Source: JADLHS01 sp036274115 (lineage in GTDB: Bacteria; Verrucomicrobiota; Verrucomicrobiia; Limisphaerales; JADLHS01). Taken from it: DNA of 27,229 bases. Under the pieces are notes generated by a model. It saw only the letters and a program-made list of their open reading frames with translations, searched no databases and was not told the origin of the DNA. Both the position numbers and the translations under genes were made by a program. Below are positions 8,003 through 16,939 of this stretch, in pieces (position 1 is the stretch's first letter; each line of letters starts with the position of its first letter). The DNA is taken from assembly GCA_036274115.1 (NCBI GenBank), contig DASUGI010000076.1, forward strand, positions 1 to 27,229, written 5' to 3'.

Positions 8003-8607
8003 AGTCGTATGTCGTACCCCGAGGTGTAAAGCCCCGGTGCTTGAGAGCATTAATCTCTGGTTTCACCATCACTGAGCTGCTCGTTGCCACGGCCATTCTT
8101 TCGGTTGTGCTTGGTGGAGTTCTCTTCGCTCACATTTTCGGATTGAGCATGTTTCAGCTCACGAGAACCAAGCTCAACGCGCTTGATGATACGCGAAAGG
8201 TCATGGGCAGGATGACGCAGGAAATCCGGGCGTGTCGGGCGGCCTCGGTTGGGAACGTGAAAGCGGGCAAGTTCGAGGCGCTGCTGGACGGTGAGAAACA
8301 ACAGGGAACGGCGCTCTTGATTCGTTCTTCCACGAATACTTCCAAGTTCATCATCTATTTTGTCAATCCGTCCGACCAAACCTTCCGGCGGACCACCAGC
8401 ACGCCGGGCTCCGCCGTGATCATCGCCGAATCGATCACCAATTCACTTGTATTCTCGGCACGAAATCATTCGGGAGCGATTCTAACGAACAATCAGAACA
8501 ATCGTGTTATCCACGCCAATCTTGAGTTCTTCGCACCCCGGTCACACTTGCAGCCACCAGATTACTACAAAATGGAAACATCGGTTACGCGACGTGCCCT
8601 GGAATAA
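7999..8607 (+). CDS. Type IV minor pilin / pseudopilin, GspJ/PilW-like
   Basis: A prepilin with leader MKSYVVPRGVKPRCLRALIS, cleavage after Gly21, then FTITELLVATAILSVVLGGV with Glu at +5. The 202-residue length and middle position in the cassette suit the GspJ/PilW class. The globular part includes a helix reading DDTRKVMGRMTQEIRACRAA, the second-helix pattern commonly seen in these proteins, followed by a beta-rich region. The start is fixed by the ATGA overlap with the upstream pilin. The next gene begins two bases after the stop. Whether it serves a pilus or a secretion machine cannot be told, because no pilB/gspE or secretin is in the window. Confidence 0.85.
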   Translation: MKSYVVPRGVKPRCLRALISGFTITELLVATAILSVVLGGVLFAHIFGLSMFQLTRTKLNALDDTRKVMGRMTQEIRACRAASVGNVKAGKFEALLDGEKQQGTALLIRSSTNTSKFIIYFVNPSDQTFRRTTSTPGSAVIIAESITNSLVFSARNHSGAILTNNQNNRVIHANLEFFAPRSHLQPPDYYKMETSVTRRALE

Positions 8608-8609
8608 CC

Positions 8610-10331
8610 ATGAAAACCAAATCTTCACTCCGGAGAGCACACGCGGGCAGTGCGCTGGCTCTCACGATGATCATGACGGCCATTGCGCTGGCGATTCTGG
8701 CGAGTGCCATGAGCTGGTCGGTAAACTCAACGCGCCTGACCCATCGTTCGGTTCAATACACTCGTGCCATTGCCGCGGCGGAGGCGGGTACGGAAAAGGT
8801 GGTGACACGCATCACTCGGGATTTTCTGACCGGTGGTGACAAATTGGTGATGGACAATGCGGCCAGCTATCGGCTGGCCGTGCCGACTGCAAGCGATTCG
8901 TCTTACTGGGGCGACTGGGAATTCAACGATGCGAGTGGCCAGACTGGCAGGACTTTTGTTGAAGCGGGGAATGCCACGAACTATGTCGTATTGAACTCGG
9001 ACTACTCAGGGTTGCGGGCGTTTGTTTCCAGCTACCGCGTGGTGTCGCACGCTCGTGAAACAACGGCCGCGCAAGATGTGCCGGCCGGGGTGCTGCAAGA
9101 GGTGCGGTTGGCGCGGATTCCCGTGTTCCAGTTTGCGTTGTACAGTTCGAGTGACATGGAAATCAGTTGCGGTCAACCGTTCAGAGTAACCGGAAGAGTG
9201 CACGCCAATGACCGGCTTTTCGTAGAGCCCGACAACGCTCTCACGTTTCAGTCTGATGTTACAGCGGTTACCTCGATCCTGTTTGAGCGGCATCCGCTGG
9301 ATACGCGAGGCAAGCCCGCGGGGAGCGCGGTTTACGAGCATCCGGAATTGAAGAAATCACCGGTGTCGCCCATGACGCTTCCGATCGGCACGACGAATAC
9401 GCCCGAGGCGATTCGGGAGATCGTTCAACCTCCGCCGGCCGGCGAAGATCCGGACTCTCCGCTGGGGCGGCTTCGTTATTTCAATCAAGTGAACATGGTT
9501 CTGACGGTTTCCGATTTCGGGGTTACGGCCACGAGCGGTCGCGCGGACGGCTTTGCTACCGCGGTGCCAACCAATCAATTGGCGCCGATTGTAACGACCA
9601 CGAACAGCTTCCGCGATGCGCGCGAAGGAAAGACCGTTCGCCCGGTTGATATTAACGTTGGTGCGCTTGCCGATTGGAGTCGCACCAATGGTAGCTTGAA
9701 GAGTATTTCCTCGGTCTATGTGCTGGATAAGCGAACCTTGCCCGGGACACAACTTGCGGCGGTGCGGTTGCGAAATGGCACGACGTTGCCCGAAAAGGGA
9801 CTCACCGTTGCAACGGCGCGTCCCTTGTACGTTCTCGGCAACTACAACCAGACAAATGCCGCCAACCTGCATACGACGAATACGGCTACGACGCGGCCGG
9901 CTTCGCTGGTGGCCGATGCGGTGACGTTGCTGTCGGTAAATTGGGATGACGCGAGAAGCACAAGCGACCTGGATTCGCGAGCGGCCAAACCAACAACGGT
10001 CAACGCAGCGATTCTCACGGGTGTCGTGGAAACCACCAAGGGCAAATACAGCGGTGGGATGGAAAACTTCCCGCGCTTTCTCGAAAAATGGGGTTCGGCC
10101 AACACGCTCACCTACAATGGCTCGATGGTAAAGATGTTCCCCAGCCAGTATGCAACCAATGTCTGGGGACTGGCCAATGTCTATGATCCGCCGAAGCGAA
10201 ACTGGGCCTATGACCTGAACTTTAACGATCCGGCGAAGTTGCCGCCATTGACACCAAGCTTGCTAAAAGTGTTGCGAGGACAATGGGCCACCGTGCCTCC
10301 GGGGCAGACCGCAGTTGCAGCCAATCCCTAA
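8610..10331 (+). CDS. GspK/PilX-like minor pilin with a large globular part (573 aa)
   Basis: The N-terminus has a short basic leader (MKTKSSLRRAHAG), then SALALTMIMTAIALAILASA, a single hydrophobic helix without the usual Glu at +5. That lack is a hallmark of GspK-type tip pseudopilins and is common in PilX. The rest (about 540 residues) is much longer than classical GspK (about 300) or PilX (about 170-200). It is Ser/Thr/Asn-rich and beta-prone, with only two Cys visible by eye, as in a surface-exposed domain. It is third in the cassette, two bases after the GspJ-like gene and 62 bases before the receiver-domain gene. I infer a tip subunit, possibly an adhesin or substrate-facing part; no known adhesion domain is recognisable. 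Confidence 0.75.
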   Translation: MKTKSSLRRAHAGSALALTMIMTAIALAILASAMSWSVNSTRLTHRSVQYTRAIAAAEAGTEKVVTRITRDFLTGGDKLVMDNAASYRLAVPTASDSSYWGDWEFNDASGQTGRTFVEAGNATNYVVLNSDYSGLRAFVSSYRVVSHARETTAAQDVPAGVLQEVRLARIPVFQFALYSSSDMEISCGQPFRVTGRVHANDRLFVEPDNALTFQSDVTAVTSILFERHPLDTRGKPAGSAVYEHPELKKSPVSPMTLPIGTTNTPEAIREIVQPPPAGEDPDSPLGRLRYFNQVNMVLTVSDFGVTATSGRADGFATAVPTNQLAPIVTTTNSFRDAREGKTVRPVDINVGALADWSRTNGSLKSISSVYVLDKRTLPGTQLAAVRLRNGTTLPEKGLTVATARPLYVLGNYNQTNAANLHTTNTATTRPASLVADAVTLLSVNWDDARSTSDLDSRAAKPTTVNAAILTGVVETTKGKYSGGMENFPRFLEKWGSANTLTYNGSMVKMFPSQYATNVWGLANVYDPPKRNWAYDLNFNDPAKLPPLTPSLLKVLRGQWATVPPGQTAVAANP

Positions 10332-10393
10332 GTCTCGCTTTTTCATTAAAAGTCGACCTGAGGCGTTCCTTTGAGCATGACCAGTCCAATCGA

Positions 10394-12583
10394 ATGAACC
10401 GTCTGAAAGCTGTCATTGTTCTGCTGCTGGTCGTGCTGCCGGGAATACTGAGTTGCGGTCCAACGACCAACGCTGTTAATGCATACGCCGGTGAATCTGA
10501 AGGCGGAGCAGTGGACCCGCACTTTGCCGAGAAGATTCAGAGTGCTGGACGGGAACAGCAGGAACAGTTCAGACCGCGTGTGTCGATCCCGGATGCCGTT
10601 GGGGACGATGTGCCATTAGCAACAACTTTGCGACGTCCGGCCGAACCGTTGCGCGTTCAGTCGCCTCGTGTCTGGCTGAATGACAGCCGGACTCTGCTGC
10701 TCGCGTTCATGGCGGCTGCACTTGCGTTGGCCTTCTTGAGTCGGAGACTCCTGTTTGATTTGCTGAAAGCGCTGAATGCCACCTTTAATCCGCTGATGGC
10801 TGCGTCTGATACGGCCGCCGAACTCCCGACCAAAGTGCGGGCGGAAGAGAAGGGGCTTGCTGAATTTCTCGCCGCGCTCAAAGCAGGTCCCGAAGCGGGC
10901 ATTACGGCGTCAACGGCGGATCTGAATGTGATCGACAGCTTTTACGGGAAGCTGGCGGCAAAGCTCGGCAACTTGCGTCAGATGGCGCGCGAGCTTCGTC
11001 GCACCTCGGATGATTGTGCCCGGCAGAAGATTCTCGCGGCGTTGCGCTGGGAATTACATTCGATCCGAGCGGAAGCCGTAGTGCCTGAGTTGCGTCCCAT
11101 CTGGCAGGTGACTTTCGCAATGGAAGGATTGCTTAAGCAACTCACCGAGAATGTAAGGAACATCACGCCGTCGACGTTACGAACGCTCAAGGGCAGCCTG
11201 GAACTGTTGAGCGATATCAACCGTCCTGGAGTTGAGTCGCTCCTTCTTTATCAGAAACCACTCCAGTTGCTGGCTGTCGATGATGATCCGATCGGTCGCC
11301 GGGCGGTTTATTGTGCCTTGGAACGAGCACTGAACAAACCGGAAGTTGCCGAGGATTGTGACGCAGCACTCGCGTTGGCCGCGGCGAAGACCTACGACGT
11401 AATCTTTCTCGACGTGCAAATGCCAAAGATGGATGGCTTCGAGCTGTGTACGAGAATCCACGAGACCTTTGCCAATCGCAATACACCGATTGTTTTCGTC
11501 ACCGGCCACAGCGATTTTGAGACGCGTGCAAAATCCACTTTGGTGGGCAGCGCGGACTTGATTGGAAAGCCTTTCCTTACGTTTGAGATCACCGTGAAGG
11601 CTTTGACGGTGGTGCTGCGCAGCCGATTAAATTCTGTTGACGAAAAACCCGCGGCGGTTGAAACGCCGGTCATTCCCGTTGCCGAACCCCTCGACAATGT
11701 TCAGTCAAGTCAGGCATTTCTTGAAACGGCTGCCGCAGGCTCCGAAAGCATCGAGGCATGGCAAATTGCCAACGGGTTCCTCGCCGGGACGTCGGAACGT
11801 CTGCTTCCGCTGCGAGAAGCTTTCCAGGACTTGCTGAAGGCAACTGATTCAGGGGCACGCCGGGATTTGCTCGGGGACGTTTATGTGTACGTTCACTCGT
11901 TCATACATCAGGAATTACCAACAACGCATCCGGCGGTGCGGCTTCGAACGGCGATCGAAGGCTTGCTCAAGAAGCTGCTCGAAAAACCGGTCAATGCGAC
12001 GGCTGCAACGTTTTCAACTCTGGCCACTGCGGTTCAGGTGCTGGATGAACTTTGCCTGCTGGCACGAGCGGATCAGCTGGTGGAACGGCCGGTTCGGATG
12101 CTGGTGGTCGATGATGATTCGAGTTCGCGCGCCGCAATTTCCGCGGCGCTTCAAACCATGTTTGGAAAACCCGATGAAGCCGAGGGTGGCGACGGCGCTC
12201 TCGCATTGGTTGGCAGCCAGACCTACGATGTGATTTTTATAGATACCCGGATGCCGATTATGGACGGTTTCGAAGTGCACGATCGCATTCGCCAATCCAC
12301 CGCGAACCAGTTCACACCGATCATCTTTGTTACTCGCAAGGAAGATGGGAATGCACGCAGTCATGCCTGCGCAATAGGCGCGAGCGATCTTATCGAAAAA
12401 CCTTTTCTGAGTGCGGACGTCATTTTAAAGGCGCTCACCTTTGCCTTGCGGGGGCGGCTCAAAAACATCGAGCGCAACGAAGGTGCAACAGTGGTGTCCG
12501 CTGCGCCTTCTTCGCAGCCGCAACCCTGGAACGCGGAGACGTCCTCGACCGTTCGGGCTGCGTCAAAGGCCTTCGCCGAATAG
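10394..12583 (+). CDS. Lipid-anchored, membrane-spanning protein with two receiver (REC) domains (729 aa)
   Basis: The ATG at 10394 gives MNRLKAVIVLLLVVLPGILS followed by Cys21, a good lipobox. An extended hydrophilic stretch follows to about residue 98, then a transmembrane helix (about 99-118, LLLAFMAAALALAFL) with RR on its far side, placing the rest in the cytoplasm. Two copies of a module follow, each a helical domain of about 100 residues plus a REC domain. REC1 has VDDD (295-298), phospho-acceptor Asp340 (FLDVQMPKMDG) and Lys392 (GKPF). REC2 has VDDD, Asp617 (FIDTRMPIMDG) and Lys669 (EKPF). Both look phosphorylatable. There is no DNA-binding, cyclase or kinase output domain. Probably co-transcribed with the pilin genes, so control of pilus or secretion assembly is a reasonable inference. 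Its end overlaps the convergent GT4 gene by 21 bases. Confidence 0.85.
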   Translation: MNRLKAVIVLLLVVLPGILSCGPTTNAVNAYAGESEGGAVDPHFAEKIQSAGREQQEQFRPRVSIPDAVGDDVPLATTLRRPAEPLRVQSPRVWLNDSRTLLLAFMAAALALAFLSRRLLFDLLKALNATFNPLMAASDTAAELPTKVRAEEKGLAEFLAALKAGPEAGITASTADLNVIDSFYGKLAAKLGNLRQMARELRRTSDDCARQKILAALRWELHSIRAEAVVPELRPIWQVTFAMEGLLKQLTENVRNITPSTLRTLKGSLELLSDINRPGVESLLLYQKPLQLLAVDDDPIGRRAVYCALERALNKPEVAEDCDAALALAAAKTYDVIFLDVQMPKMDGFELCTRIHETFANRNTPIVFVTGHSDFETRAKSTLVGSADLIGKPFLTFEITVKALTVVLRSRLNSVDEKPAAVETPVIPVAEPLDNVQSSQAFLETAAAGSESIEAWQIANGFLAGTSERLLPLREAFQDLLKATDSGARRDLLGDVYVYVHSFIHQELPTTHPAVRLRTAIEGLLKKLLEKPVNATAATFSTLATAVQVLDELCLLARADQLVERPVRMLVVDDDSSSRAAISAALQTMFGKPDEAEGGDGALALVGSQTYDVIFIDTRMPIMDGFEVHDRIRQSTANQFTPIIFVTRKEDGNARSHACAIGASDLIEKPFLSADVILKALTFALRGRLKNIERNEGATVVSAAPSSQPQPWNAETSSTVRAASKAFAE

Positions 12584-13858
12584 ATTCGCCAGTCGTGCTG
12601 CGAGTTTGCGGCGAGCCACCGAGTACGAAAAATACTTTAGCCCGAGGTTGAAGTTGGTTTTTGCCCAGTCTTCCCGTAAAGCGCGGTTGGAAAGAATCTC
12701 CCGGGTTTGCGCTACAAGTTCGCGCGTCACCACTTGCGACATTTCGATGCATTTGAAGCCCAGCGGATCGATGTCGCGCGCGTAAACGGCATAGGTGTTC
12801 ACAACAACCGGTTTGCCGAAATAGATCGCTTCGAGAAAGGCGTTGCCGAATCCCTCGTAATAGCTGGGGTAGGTGACCAGGTCCGCGTGCGGATAAATAT
12901 CAAAGAGCGTGTAAATCTTTCGTCCATCCGGCAGCACGCCGCGAGTCTCGCCAACACGATCCGAAATGAAACGGACATCAATCTTCGCGTCCTCGATTCG
13001 GTCACGGAGCATTTGCAGATAGGCGCTGCCTTCATCGCCGGCGGGATGAGAGATCACCAGTTTGGCGCGGGGATCATTCAAGCGGCGGGTCAGTTCGATG
13101 GCGTGTTCAATGCCTTTCCGGGCGACCACCCGGGTGGGTTGCAGAATGAGGATGTCATCTTCGCGTAGACCGATTTCGGCGCGAAGATCGGCGTTGTAAT
13201 CGTCGATCGCTGGCGGCGGCGTTTCAAAATCCAGAATGTTCGGGATGACTGACGAGGAGAGGCTGCAACGGCGGGCGAGTTCTTTTTGCGCCATCGAGTT
13301 GATGACTACATGCTCCACGGAGGGCATCGCACCAGGAAACGCAGCGCGCAGGTAGTCGTTCACCGAGCTGACGATGAAACGCTCGCGTTCCCACGCAAAG
13401 TCGTGGTGGTGTGCGATGGTGGGGATACCGGTTTCGGCCATCACGTCGGTTAGCGCCAGGCCGAGGGGGATATGCATCGGAATGGCCAGGATGTTTTGGG
13501 GGATAAGGACCTCCACCCTGAAGCGGTCGATGAAGCGATAGATCTCATCCTTCAACTGTTCCTTGAGCGTATGAATCTCGTCGGTCACAGCGCGCGGTCG
13601 GGTGGCCACACCAAAGAGCTTCGCCTGAAGAGTGGCAATTCGCGGGTGATTGAAATACGCGAGGGGAACGGAGTGACTGACTTCAGGCAACGAGTCCAAG
13701 AGCCCGGCCATCCAGAAGCACTCGTGGCCCATGCTTTGAAGAATAAACGCCCACTTGCGCGCTTCGAGCGTGACGCCGTCCGTGCCCGCAAAGCGCGTGG
13801 AAATGAAGCCAATGCGCTTGGGCGTTCCATTAATGAGAATGCTGCCGCTTAGTGACAT
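12563..13858 (-). CDS. GT4-family glycosyltransferase (431 aa), candidate mannosylglucosylglycerate-type synthase
   Basis: A GT-B fold, retaining, nucleotide-sugar-dependent transferase by sequence pattern. The N-terminal half starts KRIGFISTRFAGTDGVTLEA (acceptor side, glycine-rich loop) and has HHHDF. The C-terminal half has QPTRVVARKGIEHAIEL (donor phosphate contact) and the family's EX7E motif in YYEGFGNAFLEAIYFGKP. No signal peptide or TM, so cytosolic. The ATG at 13858 is preceded by AAGGG six bases upstream. It lies downstream of the CBM48 gene in the same direction, within a block containing GpgS-like and GH13_18 genes. I infer that it adds a sugar to glucosylglycerate, as known GT4 mannosylglucosylglycerate synthases do. 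The fold is sure; donor and acceptor are guesses. Confidence 0.85.
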   Translation of the reverse strand: MSLSGSILINGTPKRIGFISTRFAGTDGVTLEARKWAFILQSMGHECFWMAGLLDSLPEVSHSVPLAYFNHPRIATLQAKLFGVATRPRAVTDEIHTLKEQLKDEIYRFIDRFRVEVLIPQNILAIPMHIPLGLALTDVMAETGIPTIAHHHDFAWERERFIVSSVNDYLRAAFPGAMPSVEHVVINSMAQKELARRCSLSSSVIPNILDFETPPPAIDDYNADLRAEIGLREDDILILQPTRVVARKGIEHAIELTRRLNDPRAKLVISHPAGDEGSAYLQMLRDRIEDAKIDVRFISDRVGETRGVLPDGRKIYTLFDIYPHADLVTYPSYYEGFGNAFLEAIYFGKPVVVNTYAVYARDIDPLGFKCIEMSQVVTRELVAQTREILSNRALREDWAKTNFNLGLKYFSYSVARRKLAARLANLFGEGL

Positions 13859-14007
13859 GAACGCCCTTGGATTGAAACTGCCCTGGGTTTCTCAACTGGC
13901 GAGCGATAACTCTGAATATTGAAAATAGGTTCCCCTTCGGGCATGCAGCTAGAGTGGCCACTGCGTGGTTGAAGTTCAATAAATTCCGTCGGCGACCGCT
14001 GGGGTAA

Positions 14008-14295
14008 TCACCCTACGGTGCGTACCATGTTTTGGCTGCCGTAGGAATTCGGCACGCGCAAGGTGCAATCGGGATCATCGGTCCACGAACCGTCCACAAT
14101 GAAGCGATAATGGTGCGTGCCGGGCGGAAGTTCCACTTCCGTACGCCAGACCCCGCCCATTTCTTTTTTCAAACTGATGGGATGCTCCTGCCAATGCGTG
14201 AAATCTCCGGCCAACTGCACGGTCATTGCTGCAGGTGCGTGGATGGCGAAGATCTGAGGCGTGTTGCCCGTTTTGGTTTTTGCTTTCTTAGCCAT
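14008..14295 (-). CDS. Stand-alone CBM48 / glycogen-binding domain protein (95 aa)
   Basis: The whole protein is one early-set beta-sandwich of the CBM48/AMPK-beta type: the VQLAGDFTHW stretch, then GVWRTEVELPPGTHHYRFIV with the conserved Trp and the typical PGxHxYRFxVDG turn, ending VPNSYGSQNMVRTVG. These domains bind alpha-glucans such as glycogen. The N-terminus MAKKAKTKTG is basic and there is no signal peptide, so it is cytosolic. The ribosome site AAAGGA lies seven bases before the ATG. No catalytic domain is attached, which is unusual beside glycoside enzymes and suggests a binding or regulatory partner. It is divergent from the GH13_18 gene (246 bases) and upstream of the GT4 gene. 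Confidence 0.85.
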   Translation of the reverse strand: MAKKAKTKTGNTPQIFAIHAPAAMTVQLAGDFTHWQEHPISLKKEMGGVWRTEVELPPGTHHYRFIVDGSWTDDPDCTLRVPNSYGSQNMVRTVG

Positions 14296-14541
14296 GACTG
14301 TGTCCTTTATGGCCAGCCATGCCGTAACTGCTCCGGCACGCCGGCATCAGTGTTCCGTTGTTTCCTGAAGGCAGGCGATGGTGAGCCCGCATCGCTTCGA
14401 CCTTCCGCAAACTGTAATACACCTTTCTGGCGCGTTGACAACTGCGCAAATTTCATGGCGGTTGAAACTTTCTTCTCTTTCGACAAACTTTAGCTGATTG
14501 CGCGACCGTCCCCGCGTATTCCTGAATCACGCGTTTGATCA
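14296..14541. other. Divergent control region between CBM48 and GH13_18 genes
   Basis: 246 bases without a gene. They include a near-palindrome CCGGCACGCCGG at 14333-14344 and a TTGACA at 14435-14440 that lacks a matching -10 element at normal spacing. No riboswitch is recognisable. The region must hold promoters for both directions. Confidence 0.4.
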
Positions 14542-16206
14542 ATGAACTACAAAATTCTCCAGTATCTGGCGACGCTCTATGGCAGAGACGTTGCCGTTGG
14601 CGTGGTGGACAAACTCGCCAAACTGATGTCTGCCGAAGCCGCACATCGCACGGAGCCCGGTGCGGCGTACACACTGTCCGAACGCGACGCATTGCTCATC
14701 ACCTATGCGGACCAATTGACCGAGCCGGAGCGAGCGCCGCTTCACACTTTGGCAGACTTTTGCCGTGAACATCTTCGTGAGGCCATAAGCGGCATTCACA
14801 TTCTGCCATTCTACCCGTGGTCGTCCGACGACGGATTCTCCGTGAAAGACTTTGTGGCTGTCGAGCCAACTTACGGAACCTGGGATGATATTGCGCGTTT
14901 CCGGCCGGGCTTTGACCTGATGTTTGATGCCGTGTTCAACCACATGTCCGCCCAAAGCGATTGGTTTCAATCTTTCCTCAACGAACGCGATGCGGCATTC
15001 CGTGATTTCTTTGTTACGGTCGAAGGCGAGCCTGATTTGTCCCAGGTCGTCCGGCCGCGCGCGTTACCGTTGCTCACTGAATTCCAGTCACCATTGAGCT
15101 TTAAGAAAGTGTGGACGACGTTCAGCGCGGATCAGGTGGATTTGAACTTCAAAAACCCAGACGTGCTGCTGGCGACCATCAAAGTGCTGCTGTTCTATGT
15201 GCGACATGGCGCACGGTTTATTCGCCTGGATGCCATCGCCTATCTTTGGAAGGAAATCGGGACGACCTGCATTCATCTGCCCCAAACGCACACGGTGATT
15301 CAATTGTTTCGGGCCGTGCTGGACGAAGTTGCGCCGGAGGTGATGCTCATCACTGAAACCAACGTTCCCCATCGCGACAACATCTGTTACTTCGGCGATG
15401 GCACGAACGAAGCCCAGTTAGTTTACAACTTTTCCCTGCCGCCGCTCACGCTGCATTCAATCCGAACTGGCGACGCCACCATGCTGACGCGTTGGGCCCA
15501 GTCGCTGAGCCTGCCGAGCGCTCGGGTCACGTGGTTTAACTTCCTGGCCTCCCACGATGGCATCGGGGTGAATCCAGCGCGCGGCATCCTGACTGACGCT
15601 GAAATCACAGCGTTGATTGAGCATGTGACTTCGCACGGTGGGTTCATTTCGTACAAGAGCATGCCTGACGGTTCTCAAGTGCCCTATGAAATGAACATTA
15701 ACTACCTGGACGCGCTGTCGAAGCCGGCGGCGAACGAGCCGGTCGAACTCGCCGCCAGGAAGTTTCTCACCGCCCAGGCAATCATGCTGTCGTTGCAGGG
15801 TGTGCCGGGAATTTACTTTCACTCCTTGTTTGGTTCACGGGGAGACCGCCCGGCAGTCGAGCAAACGGGAATCAAGCGTCGAATCAATCGCGAGAAGCTG
15901 AAATGCGAGCAGTTGAGGCGTGAACTTCGCGACGCTACCTCGTTGCGCTCGCGAGTATTCACTGGCTTTTGTGAATTACTCTCAAAGCGCCGCGCCCATC
16001 AGGCTTTTGCTCCGGTTGCGCCTCAGCAGATTCTGGAACTTGATCCGCGCGTTTTTGCAGTCTTGCGCCAAAGCCGGGATGGTGCGGACCGGGTTTTATG
16101 TTTGCACAACGTCAGCAATCAAACTGTCGAGATGCGGCCGGGACTGGGGTTTGAGTCGGGTGTGCTCTCAGGATACGAGACTCGCTGGCTGGTCGCGTCA
16201 AAGTAA
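14542..16206 (+). CDS. GH13_18 phosphorylase, probable glucosylglycerate phosphorylase
   Basis: A retaining alpha-glucoside phosphorylase of the sucrose-phosphorylase subfamily; it would release alpha-glucose 1-phosphate and the acceptor (glycerate if the assignment holds). Motifs in order: ILPFYPWSSDDGFSV (residues 87-101), FDAVFNHMS, nucleophile Asp230 in RLDAIAYLWKE, acid/base Glu272 in TETNVPHRDN, and Asp339 in FNFLASHDGIG. The 554 residues match the longer YcjM/glucosylglycerate-phosphorylase type better than sucrose phosphorylase (about 490-500). The neighbouring GpgS-like gene supports glucosylglycerate as substrate. No signal peptide. The stop lies seven bases from the convergent HAD gene. 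Sucrose or another glucoside remains possible until tested. Confidence 0.85.
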   Translation: MNYKILQYLATLYGRDVAVGVVDKLAKLMSAEAAHRTEPGAAYTLSERDALLITYADQLTEPERAPLHTLADFCREHLREAISGIHILPFYPWSSDDGFSVKDFVAVEPTYGTWDDIARFRPGFDLMFDAVFNHMSAQSDWFQSFLNERDAAFRDFFVTVEGEPDLSQVVRPRALPLLTEFQSPLSFKKVWTTFSADQVDLNFKNPDVLLATIKVLLFYVRHGARFIRLDAIAYLWKEIGTTCIHLPQTHTVIQLFRAVLDEVAPEVMLITETNVPHRDNICYFGDGTNEAQLVYNFSLPPLTLHSIRTGDATMLTRWAQSLSLPSARVTWFNFLASHDGIGVNPARGILTDAEITALIEHVTSHGGFISYKSMPDGSQVPYEMNINYLDALSKPAANEPVELAARKFLTAQAIMLSLQGVPGIYFHSLFGSRGDRPAVEQTGIKRRINREKLKCEQLRRELRDATSLRSRVFTGFCELLSKRRAHQAFAPVAPQQILELDPRVFAVLRQSRDGADRVLCLHNVSNQTVEMRPGLGFESGVLSGYETRWLVASK

Positions 16207-16213
16207 ACGCGCG

Positions 16214-16939
16214 TTACCAGCCGTGTTGCAATTGATTCGCGAGGGCTTCCCAGCTTCCAGATTTTGGCGCCGGACTGGGGTAGGTGGTCAAATGCCATGT
16301 TTGCATTCCATAAGCGCGGGCTGGTTCAATTTCGTTATCGAGTCGATCACCGATCACCAGCGTCTCAGCGGTGCTGATGCCCCGAGCTTCCAGTCGAGCC
16401 GACACGATTTGGAACACGTGCGGGTCTGGCTTGCTGAATCCATTTTCAAAAGACCACACACATAACGAAGACTCAAATTGATTGAAGTGGGCGCCGTTGC
16501 CGGCCAGAGCTTCCTGCAATTCACGAATCGTATAGTGTTGAGCATTCGAGGCGATACCGAGCACGCAGCCGCGATTTAACAGAAGTTGCATGACATATCC
16601 CACGCCAGTTTTCAGTTGGGTGGTGCGACCGATCTGGATCTGGCGAAAAATAAATTCGTCCTGAAGGGATGGCGACAGCCGCGAAAAGCCCGATAGTACT
16701 TCAGCCACGATGCAAGGCCAGACGATCTCCGGGAACTGGATGCCGCGCGCCTTGGCTTCGGCGTGCCGCATGGCAATCGCGCGATTGGTTGCAATGGAGA
16801 AGTCGAGTCGGCTTAAGGCCGGCTCGGATTTGAACGTGTCGCGAAACAGGGCTTTCCATCGCTCGTCGGCATCCCCCGGTGGTGGGCCGACTTCCAGCAA
16901 CGTTCCATAAACGTCAAAAATCGCGGCGCGTACTCTCAT
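16214..16939 (-). CDS. HAD-superfamily hydrolase (241 aa), candidate glucosylphosphoglycerate phosphatase
   Basis: Rossmann-like HAD fold with motif I FDVYGTLLEVG at the N-terminus, motif II in LGIASNAQ, motif III Lys in FSKPDPHVF and motif IV in VIGDRLDNEI. The Asp nucleophile is present, but the second motif-I position is Tyr instead of the Asp normally used as general acid by phosphatases. This DxY form is typical of haloacid-dehalogenase-like members. The start overlaps the stop of the upstream GT4 gene by four bases (ATGA), so the two are coupled. By position it could dephosphorylate glucosyl-3-phosphoglycerate or a mannosylated form, but the motif-I change makes this uncertain. No signal peptide. 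Confidence 0.85.
   Translation of the reverse strand: MRVRAAIFDVYGTLLEVGPPPGDADERWKALFRDTFKSEPALSRLDFSIATNRAIAMRHAEAKARGIQFPEIVWPCIVAEVLSGFSRLSPSLQDEFIFRQIQIGRTTQLKTGVGYVMQLLLNRGCVLGIASNAQHYTIRELQEALAGNGAHFNQFESSLCVWSFENGFSKPDPHVFQIVSARLEARGISTAETLVIGDRLDNEIEPARAYGMQTWHLTTYPSPAPKSGSWEALANQLQHGW

Noticed and set aside
14435..14463. TTGACA as a promoter for the GH13_18 gene
   Set aside because: No -10 element at 16-18 bases; the hexamer alone is not enough.
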